The notes: generated by a model not told the origin, from the letters alone. A stretch of 64,000 nt of DNA from Agapetus fuscipes (GCA_951799405.1 OX637344.1:4898001-4962000); one strand, 5' to 3'; shown: positions 52,983-62,454, numbered from the stretch's first letter. Translations and numbers: made by a program.

Positions 52983-55331
52983 TCACTGAATGTTGTAATT
53001 TTTAAAATTTTCTTTAAACGTAACATGGCCTCTGCGGGATATATCAGGTTTCGTAAGGAACATTACAATGTCATCATCGTAATGTTTAACTTCCGATATA
53101 TCTTCCACGTCTGGGCAATGGAAAGACATAAACCTACTGTTCTTTATTTTTCTCAAAAATTTCACGTTGGGTATATTCTCGTCATTGATAGAAATAATGT
53201 TCCCCACAAAATACTTAACAGACTTTTTTGTTGAAAATCTCACTAGTATCCAATCGTGAATTTCCGGATTCCTTTTGCCGACATACGGTTCAAATTCGTC
53301 ATTGGCTACAATTTTTGCATCATTTTGCAATAAACAATCGTCATTTACATTTTCTGTCCTCAGCAATGAATCATCAAGGTCTTCCATTTCTGCGAAAAAC
53401 TGTTCACGATAACTATCAAAATCTTCACAGGTTAGAGAAGATTCAGCAAAACTAATATCTGTTTCATCTTCAGATTCTTCATCGTAATCAACACACTTTT
53501 TTTGTTTTTTCACCCTTTTTTTAGATTTTTGATCAGTCTTTTTCTTCTTTGGTAGCTTAATATCAGATTTTTCTTCTACCTTTAAGCTCTCTTCTGATGA
53601 TTTTGTACATTTTGCTTTCTTGCTAGATTGGGGATCTTTGTTTTCTTTTTTTGTGGGTTTTTTCTTACGTTCTTCTTTAATTATTTTTTCTTCCTCTTCC
53701 TTTTTTCTTCTTTCTAAAAACTCTTCCCTTGTAATTACTTCACAGCCTTTTGACACCTTTGTTTTTTTCAATTTAATTGTAGTATCACTTCGTTTTATTC
53801 TCTGCAATAGTAAAGATTCAAAAGAATAATTTTCTGAGGGAGACAAAATTCGATCATCAATAATCTTAATTATGGGTCTGTCATTCGAGTTATCAAATCG
53901 CATTCCTTGACTGTTCAAAGGCAATTTGGAAGACGCTGCTATCAGAGTTAGTTGAGAACTTGAGGTTTTATTGCCTTCTACAAGATCGTTGAGCGTTTTA
54001 TTGTTTTCTTTCAATATGATATTTTGTGTATGCTCTTCAGGGTCATGACAACTGTTCATCCTGAGGAGCACCACTTGTAAACTGAGTTCTTTCAAAGAAG
54101 GAATCTGCTTTGTTTGTGTTTTAAATTGTTTGAATCTTTTCAATGATTCGGGGTCATATTTTTCTTCAGGTATCGTGTTTCTGTTGAATGGGTATATACC
54201 TCCTTTTTTAAAACCGTTCCGAATAATAAGTGGATTCAGTTCGCGCCACACTTCTCCAAGAATGCGACTAAATTCATCTTTTGGCAACTTCTTACCTACA
54301 TGCAATCGTTGCCATTGCACAAGTTTTTCGTCCCAAGTGTTTTTCATTGATTTAAAAACTGACAAATCTAACGGTTGCAGTAAATGGCTTGCATGTGATG
54401 GTAACTTTATAATAGTCACTCCGCGTTTTTGTGCTTCTTCTAAAACTTTCAATTGAATATGGGTAGAATGGCCATCAAATATTAACAAAGCTGGTGGATC
54501 TTCGCTTAAATGCGGTATCACAGTATTGAACATGTACTTTTCAAATACTTTTGAATCAATCCAGCCATTTTTAGTGGCAGCATACGATGTGTTTTCGTAT
54601 CCATTGCCTGACATCCAAAGGTCCCACATATTTTTTCCTCTATTTATTATTAATGGAGGCAATTTGTCACCAGCGGCGCTGGCTGTGAACAAGATCGTGA
54701 CATTATCTTTACCAGATGACGCGATCGTTCGTGTACTGGCAAATCCACGGGCGCCAACTACTTTAGTTTTGTCAGGGTCATTCCCAAAACTTGACTCATC
54801 AAGATTCCAAATCTTTTCTGGTCTTCCTTTCAAACCCAATTCAATCAAAACCTCGTCAAGGATATCAAAGTAGTCATTAATTATAAAAGGATCGCATGCT
54901 ACTTTCCTTGACATCTCCACTGCTTGTGGCTTTTTTAAGGACAAATTGTGTCTTTTTTTGAAGGCAGCAAACCAATCATACCCAGGCCTGTTGTTTTTAA
55001 ATGGAGTTAAGTAATTATTTTGAATCACATGTGTGCTCACTAAATCCAGTGTTTCTTTGGAAGTAAGTCCGAATCCGTATTTTTCCATTACCCGTAGACC
55101 ATTTGCAAGTTTGAGCTCATTTTCTCTGTCAATCACGGTAGGTGGTCCACGACACTCCTTTACGACACCTCTTCTGTTATTCACTCTATCACATATAGTC
55201 GTACGAGGAATATTGTATTTTTTTGCTGCTTGGTACGAGTTTAAATTACCACTTCTAACTTCATCTACAGCTTCTTTTAAAGTGTCAAGGTCGTATGTTG
55301 CTGTTGTTTTTCTTTTGTAGTGCCGCACCAT
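52983..55331 (-). CDS. pogo/Tigger-family transposase, intact, 782 aa
   Basis: Cuts and pastes its own element at TA sites. Domain order: a pipsqueak-type helix-turn-helix at about residues 8-55 (LKEAVDEVRSGNLNSYQAAK, then KYNIPRTTICDRV); a second CENP-B/Tc5-type DNA-binding domain at about 70-140; and a DDE_1 catalytic domain at about 165-380. The catalytic acidic residues are at D178 (NLDES), D286 (IFDGHSTH) and D322 (QPLDLSVF), the DDD pattern of pogo. A charged Lys/Glu-rich linker (about 550-640) and an acidic stretch lead to a C-terminal module (DWILVRFSTKKSVKYFVG) often found in insect pogo-like transposases. No stop or frameshift. Start at ATG 55331; the next upstream sequence is element 5' UTR. 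The ORF, termini and target duplication are all intact, so the copy may be active. It has not been tested whether it is a domesticated gene, but the nested position argues against it. Confidence 0.95.
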   Translation of the reverse strand: MVRHYKRKTTATYDLDTLKEAVDEVRSGNLNSYQAAKKYNIPRTTICDRVNNRRGVVKECRGPPTVIDRENELKLANGLRVMEKYGFGLTSKETLDLVSTHVIQNNYLTPFKNNRPGYDWFAAFKKRHNLSLKKPQAVEMSRKVACDPFIINDYFDILDEVLIELGLKGRPEKIWNLDESSFGNDPDKTKVVGARGFASTRTIASSGKDNVTILFTASAAGDKLPPLIINRGKNMWDLWMSGNGYENTSYAATKNGWIDSKVFEKYMFNTVIPHLSEDPPALLIFDGHSTHIQLKVLEEAQKRGVTIIKLPSHASHLLQPLDLSVFKSMKNTWDEKLVQWQRLHVGKKLPKDEFSRILGEVWRELNPLIIRNGFKKGGIYPFNRNTIPEEKYDPESLKRFKQFKTQTKQIPSLKELSLQVVLLRMNSCHDPEEHTQNIILKENNKTLNDLVEGNKTSSSQLTLIAASSKLPLNSQGMRFDNSNDRPIIKIIDDRILSPSENYSFESLLLQRIKRSDTTIKLKKTKVSKGCEVITREEFLERRKKEEEEKIIKEERKKKPTKKENKDPQSSKKAKCTKSSEESLKVEEKSDIKLPKKKKTDQKSKKRVKKQKKCVDYDEESEDETDISFAESSLTCEDFDSYREQFFAEMEDLDDSLLRTENVNDDCLLQNDAKIVANDEFEPYVGKRNPEIHDWILVRFSTKKSVKYFVGNIISINDENIPNVKFLRKIKNSRFMSFHCPDVEDISEVKHYDDDIVMFLTKPDISRRGHVTFKENFKNYNIQ

Positions 55332-55788
55332 ATTGAAAATCTTAAAATAAAAAATCAGAATTAATGCAAATTACTGTAATATAAAATTAAAAGAATTTAT
55401 CCCCGCCAAAAGAAAAAGCACCTACCCCACTTTACGTGAGAAGTTATCCCACATTAAAAAGGATAATGAGTTAAGATCATACTAAGTTTTGTCGACATCC
55501 GTTCATAGGTTTATATTGATACAAACAAACCGACAAACAGACACAAATTTTGAAACTATAGCTTTTGGTTCAGTAAAATAGCAATCAAACATTAAAAAAG
55601 TAAGTATGTAGGTATTATATCTAGTTGTCTAGTACCCATAGTACAAGATTTGCATATTTTGGGGCTAGTTGGCACTGTGTGGAATGTCCGAACATTATTA
55701 TTATTACATTACAATGTAATTACAGATTTTTCATTATTCCATTATAATATGTACTTACCTAAAATCAAAAGGTTTAGGAGCCCTGATA

Positions 55789-56225
55789 ATGGGGCTATTG
55801 CGTACCAATAGACGCAATCACCCCAACGGGACAGACGCAATAGCCTCAAAGCAAAAACATAGCCCACAAATTTTAAAATTACAAATTGTCAAAAGTCTTT
55901 AGCTAATTACGTAAAATAATGAAAACAGTATGTTAGCAATAAAACAATAAAAAAACTTACTTTATAAAATCTTCGATTCACTCAAAATGAACTGAGATTA
56001 CAAAAGATTAAAATTCACGTGTTGGCACATAAAAAGTTCGAGACGAAATGAGAGATTTAAAATGGCGGGTCGATTAAAAAAGAAGAGCTCTGTTGCGACA
56101 TCTATTGATGATTTTTTGTACTTTTAGTGCCAAAGACTAAAACAAGATGGCGTAAGTAGCTCTAAATTCCGCATTTCGTAAGATAATTCAAATAGATGCT
56201 TTAGCCCCGTAGACGCCATCACCCC
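55789..56225. promoter_or_regulatory. right subterminal repeat cluster of pogo
   Basis: Copies of the GGGGCTATTGCGT / GACGCAATCACCCC motif at 55791-55803, 55811-55824, 55834-55845 and 56212-56225, mirroring the left cluster. Confidence 0.6.
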
Positions 56226-56236
56226 GGTTGACCTTA

Positions 56237-56282
56237 CGTAAAAGTTTGCGTTTACACATGCCGCATGTGGACATCGTTAATT
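56237..56282 (-). repeat. LT repeat, right part of the pogo-interrupted copy
   Basis: CGTAAAAGTTTGCGTTTACA and CATGCCGCATGTGGAC; truncated by the SA fragment that follows. Confidence 0.85.
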
Positions 56283-56362
56283 CTGACATCCTCGATGGGA
56301 TTCAAACCTGAGCTCTGGATATGGAATGCAAGCACTTTACAAACTGAGCTATCGACCCGGAC
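56283..56362 (-). repeat. SA SINE head fragment, reverse
   Basis: Complement of CCGGGTCGATAGCTCAGTTTG and GGTTTGAATCCCATCGAGG. Confidence 0.85.
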
Positions 56363-56367
56363 ACTTA

Positions 56368-56600
56368 ATTGAAATATATCCATGAACATTCATACTGTAA
56401 AAAAATGGTTCACTGTGTCAATGTCACTCCTGTTTCAGGAAAGGTCGGCAAGAATTGTAGGGCTTATGTTTATTTGAGATTGGGTTTTTAATTTGTAAGT
56501 TCAATGCAGCATTTGTAAACGCGAACTTACACGTGTCCAGGCATGCATTTTATATGAATCTAATATGTTAATATATCTTTGCAATTTAGATTATAGATTA
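56368..56600 (+). repeat. LT repeat, 5'-truncated
   Basis: From CATTCATACTGTAAAAAAATG to CTTTGCAATTTAGATTATAG. Confidence 0.8.
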
Positions 56601-57380
56601 AAGATGGATGCATAAATGAAAGTTTCTAGACTCAATTTTTTTAAAGTCTTAAAGCTTTTTTTTGCCATTAAATAAATTATAAACCTAAAACGCTTCAAAT
56701 CTAATTATTTTTAATTTTATGTAAATCTCCAGACATTGAAAATTGTCACGAAGATAAAATGAACTACAAAATAAAGTTTACCAAATTTCAGGCTAAGCTG
56801 TCTAAGAGACAATGCCTTTCATTATAGACAATACAATCAACCCCTACGTGTATCCAAAGTATTAACAATTACGACGGGTTAACTTAACTAAAGTTTATGA
56901 AAATTTAAACGCGACTCTGTTGAGCGTTTTACTTTCCACGTAATCCTTTACACTTGGTATATTGATTGCTAAGTATTCTACGCAGGCATGAACAAAACGT
57001 TAACCCTTCGTAATTGGCTATCAATAAGACGTTATTGTGTCTATACTCGCCCACATCAAATTATATGGGAAACAATATCGTACGTAATGAACCTTAAGGT
57101 ATTTTGGTAGATTATTACTGTGTTCCTATACACATTGTACTAGAGGTCCTTGATTTGATATAAGAAGACCCCTCATTTTGCTTATAAATACCATTTTTAT
57201 CATCTTTAATTAAGAAACAATAAAGGGATTCATGAAAGCTTTTGTTTGGAGCATTTTTTGTATCATCCCCTTAATGCTTGTATGTTTTACGTCCATTAGA
57301 GGTAATTTCACATGAGCAATGTTTGAATATGTACTGGACCAATGTGCATTATAAAGCGCAAACGCAAATCCAACTAAGCG
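56601..57380. other. unassigned intronic interval
   Basis: Nothing supported. Confidence 0.45.
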
Positions 57381-57690
57381 ACAATTATGGTGTAACTTCT
57401 TGCCGCGTTATCCCCGAAGGGATCGCAAGTGGCGAGTTGAACCTATTTAGTTTTACAGGTAAGGGGGCTGGCCTTACGCCAACCACTTGAGTTGAAGTTG
57501 AAGTTTCCCAGCTCACGAGAGAGCTGGTACTCATATCTTGTGAAGGCTGAGTAAGCCTTGCCGGTATTTTATATTGGGGTTTGAAATAAACACCGAAATG
57601 GGAAATCATTTCTGACACCCTCAGTGGGATTCGGGCCCGAGCTCACGGCATAGAATGCAAGGACTCTACCAACTGAGCTATCGAACGGAC
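57381..57690 (-). repeat. SA SINE, full length, reverse
   Basis: Complement of TCGATAGCTCAGTTGGTAGAG and GGGCCCGAATCCCACTGAGG; body with the CCCAGCTCACGAGAGAGCTGG hairpin; 3' end at 57381. Confidence 0.88.
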
Positions 57691-57702
57691 TGCCAGGCAT
57701 TA

Positions 57703-57960
57703 TCTAAATCTAAATCTAAATCTAAGCTGCAAAGATATGTATCATTTGAGATTCATATTAAATGCATTCCCACAAGCAGACACGCATAATTTCGCGCTCA
57801 CACATGCCGCATGTGAACCTACAGTATAAAAAACCCAATCTCAAATGAACATAAGCCCTGCAACTCTTGCCGACCTTCTCTGAAACAGGGGTGACATTGG
57901 CAAAGTGAACCATTTTTTACAGTATGAGTGGTATGCCTCATACCAACCTAAAAGTCAAGG
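57703..57960 (-). repeat. LT repeat, complete, reverse
   Basis: Starts with an AAATCT trinucleotide-rich tail (CTAAATCTAAATCTAAATC) and ends at AACCTAAAAGTCAAGGAA, 126 bp upstream of exon 5. Confidence 0.88.
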
Positions 57961-58086
57961 AAATGAAAACTGAAAATTGATTGTAAAGGTATTTAAAAAA
58001 ACTCGAACATGCGCCTCTATCCCCTCGGCCATAACCCAGACTTATGTTTTTCTTTCCTAGTTCCGATCGTCTTTTCTTCTTTGCAG

Positions 58087-58327
58087 GACCGCTTCAAGTT
58101 GACCCTGCTGAGCGCCGTGCTGGTGACGCGCGACGCTGATCTCCAGGAGTTGGTGAGCAGCGAGGCGCGCGTGGTCCTCCTGTACGCCACCAAGCAGGAG
58201 GCGCAGCACATCCTGAAGGCGGCCAAGGATCTGCACATCACCGGGGAGAACTACGTGTGGGTGGTCACGCAGAGCGTCATCGAGAACCATCTGCAGCCCT
58301 CGCACCAGTTTCCTGTGGGAATGCTGG
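58087..58327 (+). CDS. Nmdar2: NMDA receptor subunit 2, ATD exon 5 (shared)
   Basis: 241 bp encoding [40 protein letters not shown] and [17 protein letters not shown], ending QFPVGMLG. Acceptor TTCTTTGCAG, donor GTACGT; phase 0 in, phase 1 out. Lower-lobe part of the amino-terminal domain; continuous in frame with exons 4 and 6. Confidence 0.96.
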
Positions 58328-58576
58328 GTACGTTGAAGCATCAGATGACATATTATGGGGTTTTCAAGGACGCCTATCCATCAGTTGCGAAGGGTGCTTT
58401 ACAAGCCGATTCCCATCGGTTTCGCCTTTAAAATGAGGCAAAAATGATAATAAAGTAGACTGTATGGTTTCAATGGGGAAAAAATACGTATTGTTTCTTT
58501 GGTTTTAAATGTATTTTTTTTAAATGATAAAAGAAAAACAGTTTTGTTATTCGATTACATGAGTATATTTTTATAT

Positions 58577-58621
58577 ACCACAACCGGTTTCGCAAACATC
58601 CGTTCGCATCATCAGGTGGAT
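58577..58621 (-). ncRNA. hammerhead ribozyme (left arm)
   Basis: Minus strand: stem I CCAC/GUGG, CUGAUGA, extra U, stem II GCGAAC/GUUUGC, GAAA, stem III ACCGGU, U17. Exact mirror of the plus-strand copy. Confidence 0.7.
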
Positions 58622-58666
58622 ATCCACCTGATGATGCGAACGGATGTTTGCGAAACCGGTTGTGGT
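58622..58666 (+). ncRNA. hammerhead ribozyme (right arm)
   Basis: Plus-strand copy with an identical, intact core. The self-complementary stem III (ACCGGU, no loop) suggests a dimeric form, as known for PLE-associated minimal hammerheads. Confidence 0.7.
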
Positions 58667-58936
58667 ATATAAAAATATACTCATGTAATCGAATAACAAA
58701 ACTGTTTTTCTTTTATCATTTATGATGAACGATTACAAAGTTAATGCCTCTACAATCAATAAAAAAGTATTTTTTTTATTTTGTGCCTATATTTTCTAAC
58801 TACTTTGTTACATCATTTTAAAAGGAAAGCCGATGGGAACCGGCTTGTATGGCACCTTTCGCCACTGCTATCCATGTTTTTTTAAGAAATCCTGTGCGAA
58901 TGACTCCCTAGATTTCATAGACTCTAGGCCCTAGAG

Positions 58937-59134
58937 CAGGGGTGTCCCACTCAAAATCGTGGCGGTCCAGATTTAGTAATTTTGTAATCATGGTAGATGA
59001 TTGAACTTATTGCGCAATAACTATTGATGTCGTCGCGGGCCGTATGTTGGACAGGCTTGCGCTAAAGTTTCAGCCCGGTGGACCAAAATTAAAATATTCT
59101 CGGCCCTTGACTTCATAAAAGTTGAAGACCGCTG
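58937..59134. mobile_element. hAT MITE, 198 bp, older copy
   Basis: CAGGGGTGTCCCACTC at the left, complement AAGTTGAAGACCGCTG at the right. Imperfect 8-bp duplication CCCTAGAG/ATCTAGAG (58929-58936 and 59135-59142). Confidence 0.7.
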
Positions 59135-59189
59135 ATCTAGAGGTCTATGACACTTGTTGTAGTGCCGCAGAAGTGTTTACGCGCTTTTA

Positions 59190-59410
59190 GTCGCTACAAA
59201 GTGCCAATACTCAAGCAAGACCCAGTTGCTGTAGAGCTTGATGGACCTTCAGTGACCGGTGTTTGGTAAAGGTTTTAGGAATTTTTCAACCGAGCGAAGA
59301 GCAAATTTGAAAATATGAATAGTTTATTTTTTGTGCTCTGCCGGGATTAGAGCCCACAACCTTCCATTTACGAGTCCGAAGTGTTGCCACTGGACTACGG
59401 ACCGGTTAGA
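59190..59410 (-). repeat. SB SINE, reverse
   Basis: Complement of the SB body (ACCCAGTTGCTGTAGAGC..) and head: GTGGGCTCTAATCCCGGCAG and CCGTAGTCCAGTGGCAAC. Confidence 0.85.
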
Positions 59411-59581
59411 CCGGAATGGTGGCTGCATGGTCCAATATTTTTAATCCACCTTCTCTCAATGTCGCCATTGGAAATGGTTGACACAGCGGGTAAGTTCAGA
59501 TGTTTAAATACCCTTTTGCATAGCTCTTGTTGTTTAAATGAACTTGTTATAAGTATTTTAATGACTTTGAATTGTTACTGG

Positions 59582-59835
59582 AATGGTCGAGGGATAAGGA
59601 GTCGACGCTCGAATTTGCGTTATTGGCACTAACCCTGGTTCGATCCACGCTGCGTCATGTCCTATCGATAATAACTTCGACCTTTGTTCAACATAATATG
59701 TCATTGATTAGTGTTCCGTTAAAAATATTCAAGAATGATTATTCATATGATTATTAACTGATAACGTTAAAACCTGTTTCTGGCCAAGCAAAATAGTTTT
59801 TTTTAATTGCGTTGCTCTTCACAAATCTATTTAAT
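59582..59835 (+). repeat. SC SINE
   Basis: Head GGTCGAGGGATAAGGAGTCG, B box GGTTCGATCCACGC, body TAACTTCGACCTTTGTTCAAC, and end GCGTTGCTCTTCACAAATC. Confidence 0.75.
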
Positions 59836-60131
59836 AATACATTTTCACAGTATGAGATTAAAGAACATACGTTAGAGAAGAGATTTAAGACCTTTATCAT
59901 TGTTGAAACAAAGCCACTATATTTGTTTTCCTCCCAAAATCTGTTCACTTATTCATGCCCCAAGATGGAATGTGTGTGGCTTTCCATCATCCTATGACAG
60001 TCTTGATCTGTTCTACGACAGAAGTTATACCTAATCCTCAGCTCCTAAATAATACTAAAAAACAAAATGATTTAATATATGAGGGCCTTAGAAACAAAAA
60101 GGCAAGTGTCATTAATAGTGTATAGGACACT
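59836..60131. other. unassigned intronic interval
   Basis: Nothing supported. Confidence 0.4.
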
Positions 60132-60361
60132 CGGGAAAAGTAGTCAAGATAGAGTTTCAAAAGATTGGTGCTATTATTAAGGGAAAAATTAATGATTTCC
60201 TAATTTATTTGGATGTAAACTTTGTTATACATAAAACTACGTTTTGAAAAAAAATATATAAAATATTTTAAATTATTTGGATGTATTTAAATTTGTTTTT
60301 GTATTAAATATGAGAGCATTAGAATCAAAAAGGTAACTGTCATATAATTAATAGTCTATAG

Positions 60362-60835
60362 CAGTGGTTCCCAAACTTTTAATTTCGCGTACCACTCACG
60401 AAATTATAAATCAGTGGCGTACCACTGAAGTGCAACAGTTAAAAAATCGTTTATAATGGTAAAGTAATATAAATTGCAACAACTGTTTATGACAACATTA
60501 TGTTTATTTAATAATTACAGAAAACAAATACAATACTCTTACGGGGCTATTCTTAGACATTTTAGTCGCCCGTTGAGCCCACGCTTTGACAAACTAATGG
60601 CGACTAAAATGTTTAAGAATAGCCCCGATAGGATTTAGGGCGAAAAATGGTGCTGCATGTTCGAGACAAGAAAGGAAATATTTGGCTCAGTTGTAATTAA
60701 TTTTAAGCGTGAAATTGAAAAACGTTTTATCCAATTGTTTACTATGTATTTCCTATGTCCATGGCTGCTTGCGTACCACCTTAAGAAGCGTCGCGTACCA
60801 CTGGTGGTACGCGTACCATAGTTTGGGAATCACTG
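60362..60835. mobile_element. hAT MITE, 474 bp, with nested snap-back MITE
   Basis: CAGTGGTTCCCAAACTTTTA and complement ATAGTTTGGGAATCACTG, flanked by a perfect 8-bp duplication GTCTATAG (60354-60361 and 60836-60843). GCGTACCACT motifs are repeated near both ends. Confidence 0.9.
60543..60626. mobile_element. snap-back MITE, 84 bp
   Basis: GGGGCTATTCTTAGACATTT and its complement with one mismatch form 28-bp arms (60543-60570 and 60599-60626). The centre CCCACGCTTTGACAAACTA also occurs, inverted, at about 14165-14183. Confidence 0.75.
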
Positions 60836-61018
60836 GTCTATAGGACACATATAATTAATAGTCTATAGGACACTAGCACTTTTGATTCTAAGGCTCTCAT
60901 ATTTAATACAAAAACAAATTGAAATATAACCAAATAAATTAGGAAATCATTTATTTTTAACATAATATATAGCACCAATCTATTGCATAGATAGGGTATC
61001 TTGACTACTTTTCCCGAC

Positions 61019-61244
61019 ATAATATATTATATTATTGGCTTCACTAAATTCTAGAGTATGTTGTGAATGGATATACCCGTATTGTAGCCCATCACTAAAA
61101 GCTTTATAACTCGTTTAGATTACTGCTCGTTTCCACGGACGTGAACACGTAATTAGTGACGTTAATTACCCGAAACTTTCCACCATTTGATTCGAAAACA
61201 AAAGCGAATCATTTCTGTGAAAATTGAACAATGTTCAGTACACT
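61019..61244. other. unassigned intronic interval
   Basis: Nothing supported. Confidence 0.4.
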
Positions 61245-61395
61245 TGTACCCCGAGTGCAAAACTTTAAACAAAAAATGCACGGAAACTAACACACAAACT
61301 AGAGGCTCTGCCTTTGTTTCCGTACATTTTTTTAATAGACGCTCTGGTTGAGTTTGAAATTTGTGTTTTTACTTGCAGTAGGTACTGATAGTTGT
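61245..61395. mobile_element. PM palindromic MITE
   Basis: ACCCCGAGTGCAAAACTTT, AACTAGAGGCTCTGCC core, GACGCTCTGGTTGAGTTTG. Confidence 0.6.
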
Positions 61396-61532
61396 TCACC
61401 CAAATCAAATTTTGTATTTAAAATATCCTTCCAAATTTCATGTCTGAATCTGAAAGTATAGTTGAACAAATATACTAATGAGATACATCAAAGACTAATA
61501 ATGTACTATGTGAAAAAAACGAAATTCACATA

Positions 61533-61800
61533 TTTCGGTCTAATCTAATCTAATCTAATCTAAGCTGCAAAGATATATATCATTTAAGTTTTATATTAAA
61601 TGCATTCCCACAAGCAGATATGTATAATTTCGCGCTAACACATGCCGCATGTGGACCTACAATATAAAAACCCAATCTCAAATAAACATAAGCCTTGCAA
61701 CTCTTGCCGTCCTTCCCTGAAACAGAGGTGACATTGGCAAAGTGAACCAATTTTTACATTATGGGTGGTCAGCCGCATAACAACCTATAAGTCAAGGAAC
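61533..61800 (-). repeat. LT repeat, complete, reverse
   Basis: Four ATCTA-type tail units (CTAATCTAATCTAATCTAAG) to CAACCTATAAGTCAAGGAAC. Very similar to the LT at 37418-37683. Confidence 0.88.
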
Positions 61801-61829
61801 ATTCGTCGGAACGTCAGTATTTCGATAAG

Positions 61830-61936
61830 CTTACCTCGATTGCGTGAATCGAAAAAATGTACAAAAGCGAAATCACTCTCTAAGAGTGCCGTCGTTTATT
61901 TCATATTTTTTTGATTCACGCAATCAAGGTGAGATT
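61830..61936. repeat. 107-bp hairpin (small palindromic MITE)
   Basis: CTTACCTCGATTGCGTGAAT and the complement ATTCACGCAATCAAGGTGAG form the ends; the core CACTCTCTAAGAGTGCC recalls the PM family. Confidence 0.6.
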
Positions 61937-61966
61937 TACGTAATATTTCATATTTGGAGTAGTCCA

Positions 61967-62254
61967 GTCGATAGCTTGGTTGGTAGAGTGCTTGCATTCC
62001 ATGCCGTGAGGTCAGGTTCGAATCCCACCAAAGGTGTCAAAAAGGATTTCCCGTTTTGCTGTTTATTTCAAACTCCAAAGTTAAATACCGGTAAAGTTTA
62101 CTCAGTCTTCGCAAAAAATGAGCACCAGCCCCCTCGGGAGCTGGGAATCCCTTACTTCAACTGAAGTGGTTGACCTGTAAAAAGAAACAAGTTATACTTA
62201 CCACATGCGAAATCAAGAAATTGTACTATATGTGTAGCTTAGTTGCGTTGCGTA
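61967..62254 (+). repeat. SA SINE, ending 25 bp before exon 6
   Basis: GTCGATAGCTTGGTTGGTAGAG, B box AGGTTCGAATCCCACCAAAG, body, and 3' end TGTGTAGCTTAGTTGCGTTG; immediately followed by the exon-6 acceptor region. Confidence 0.88.
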
Positions 62255-62279
62255 CTGACTATTTTTTGATGTTACACAG

Positions 62280-62454
62280 GAGTCCACTACGACACGTCTT
62301 CCACGTCTCTGGTCAACGAGATCACGACCGCCATAAAGGTCTACGCGTACGGTGTGGAGGAGTACGTCAACGACCCGAGGAATCAGCGGGATCCCCTGGC
62401 TACGCAGCTAAGTTGCGAGAGCCCCGGGAACTCAAGATGGCCCCTGGGAGACAG
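62280..62454 (+). CDS. Nmdar2: NMDA receptor subunit 2, ATD exon 6 (shared)
   Basis: 175 bp encoding (G)[39 protein letters not shown] and [16 protein letters not shown]. Acceptor GTTACACAG, donor GTCAGT; phase 1 in, phase 2 out. End of the amino-terminal domain; the ligand-binding and membrane exons lie beyond the window. Confidence 0.95.

Larger units (their letters stand above)
51808..56234 (-). mobile_element. complete pogo/Tigger-type DNA transposon, 4427 bp
   Basis: Terminal inverted repeats of 23 bp with three mismatches start AGGTCAACCGGGG at both ends (51808 on +, 56234 on -). It is flanked by the TA duplication (51806-51807 and 56235-56236) typical of Tc1/mariner/pogo. The target is an LT copy, whose halves still align on each side, so the empty site can be inferred exactly. 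It contains an intact 782-codon transposase on the minus strand and subterminal repeats of the motif GACGCAATAGCCCC. Confidence 0.93.
58521..58766. mobile_element. PLE foldback: 202-bp perfect palindrome plus tail
   Basis: 58521-58722 is a perfect palindrome with 101-bp arms and no spacer (centre GGAT/ATCC), followed by the PLE tail ATGAACGATTACAAAGTTAA to 58766. It is bracketed by GTATTTTTTT (58511-58520 and 58767-58776). Two hammerheads lie head to head in the arms. Confidence 0.85.
58382..58867. mobile_element. hAT MITE (same family as 6306) carrying a PLE insertion
   Basis: Inverted ends as in the 6306-6522 copy, flanked by an 8-bp duplication CTATCCAT (58374-58381 and 58868-58875). Without the PLE insert it would be about 230 bp. 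It lies 54 bp downstream of exon 5. Confidence 0.9.
60132..61018. repeat. long imperfect palindrome with a hAT element at its centre
   Basis: Left arm 60132-60361 and right arm 60836-61018 share, inverted, CGGGAAAAGTAGTCAAGATA, AGATTGGTGCTAT, GATTTCCTAATTTATTTGG and GTATTAAATATGAGAGC. The hAT element below separates them. Confidence 0.65.

Noticed and set aside
53620..55320. plus-strand open frames of 69-115 codons
   Set aside because: Antisense shadows of the pogo transposase gene.
58017..58341. minus-strand frames across exon 5
   Set aside because: Shadows of the GC-rich coding exon on the + strand.
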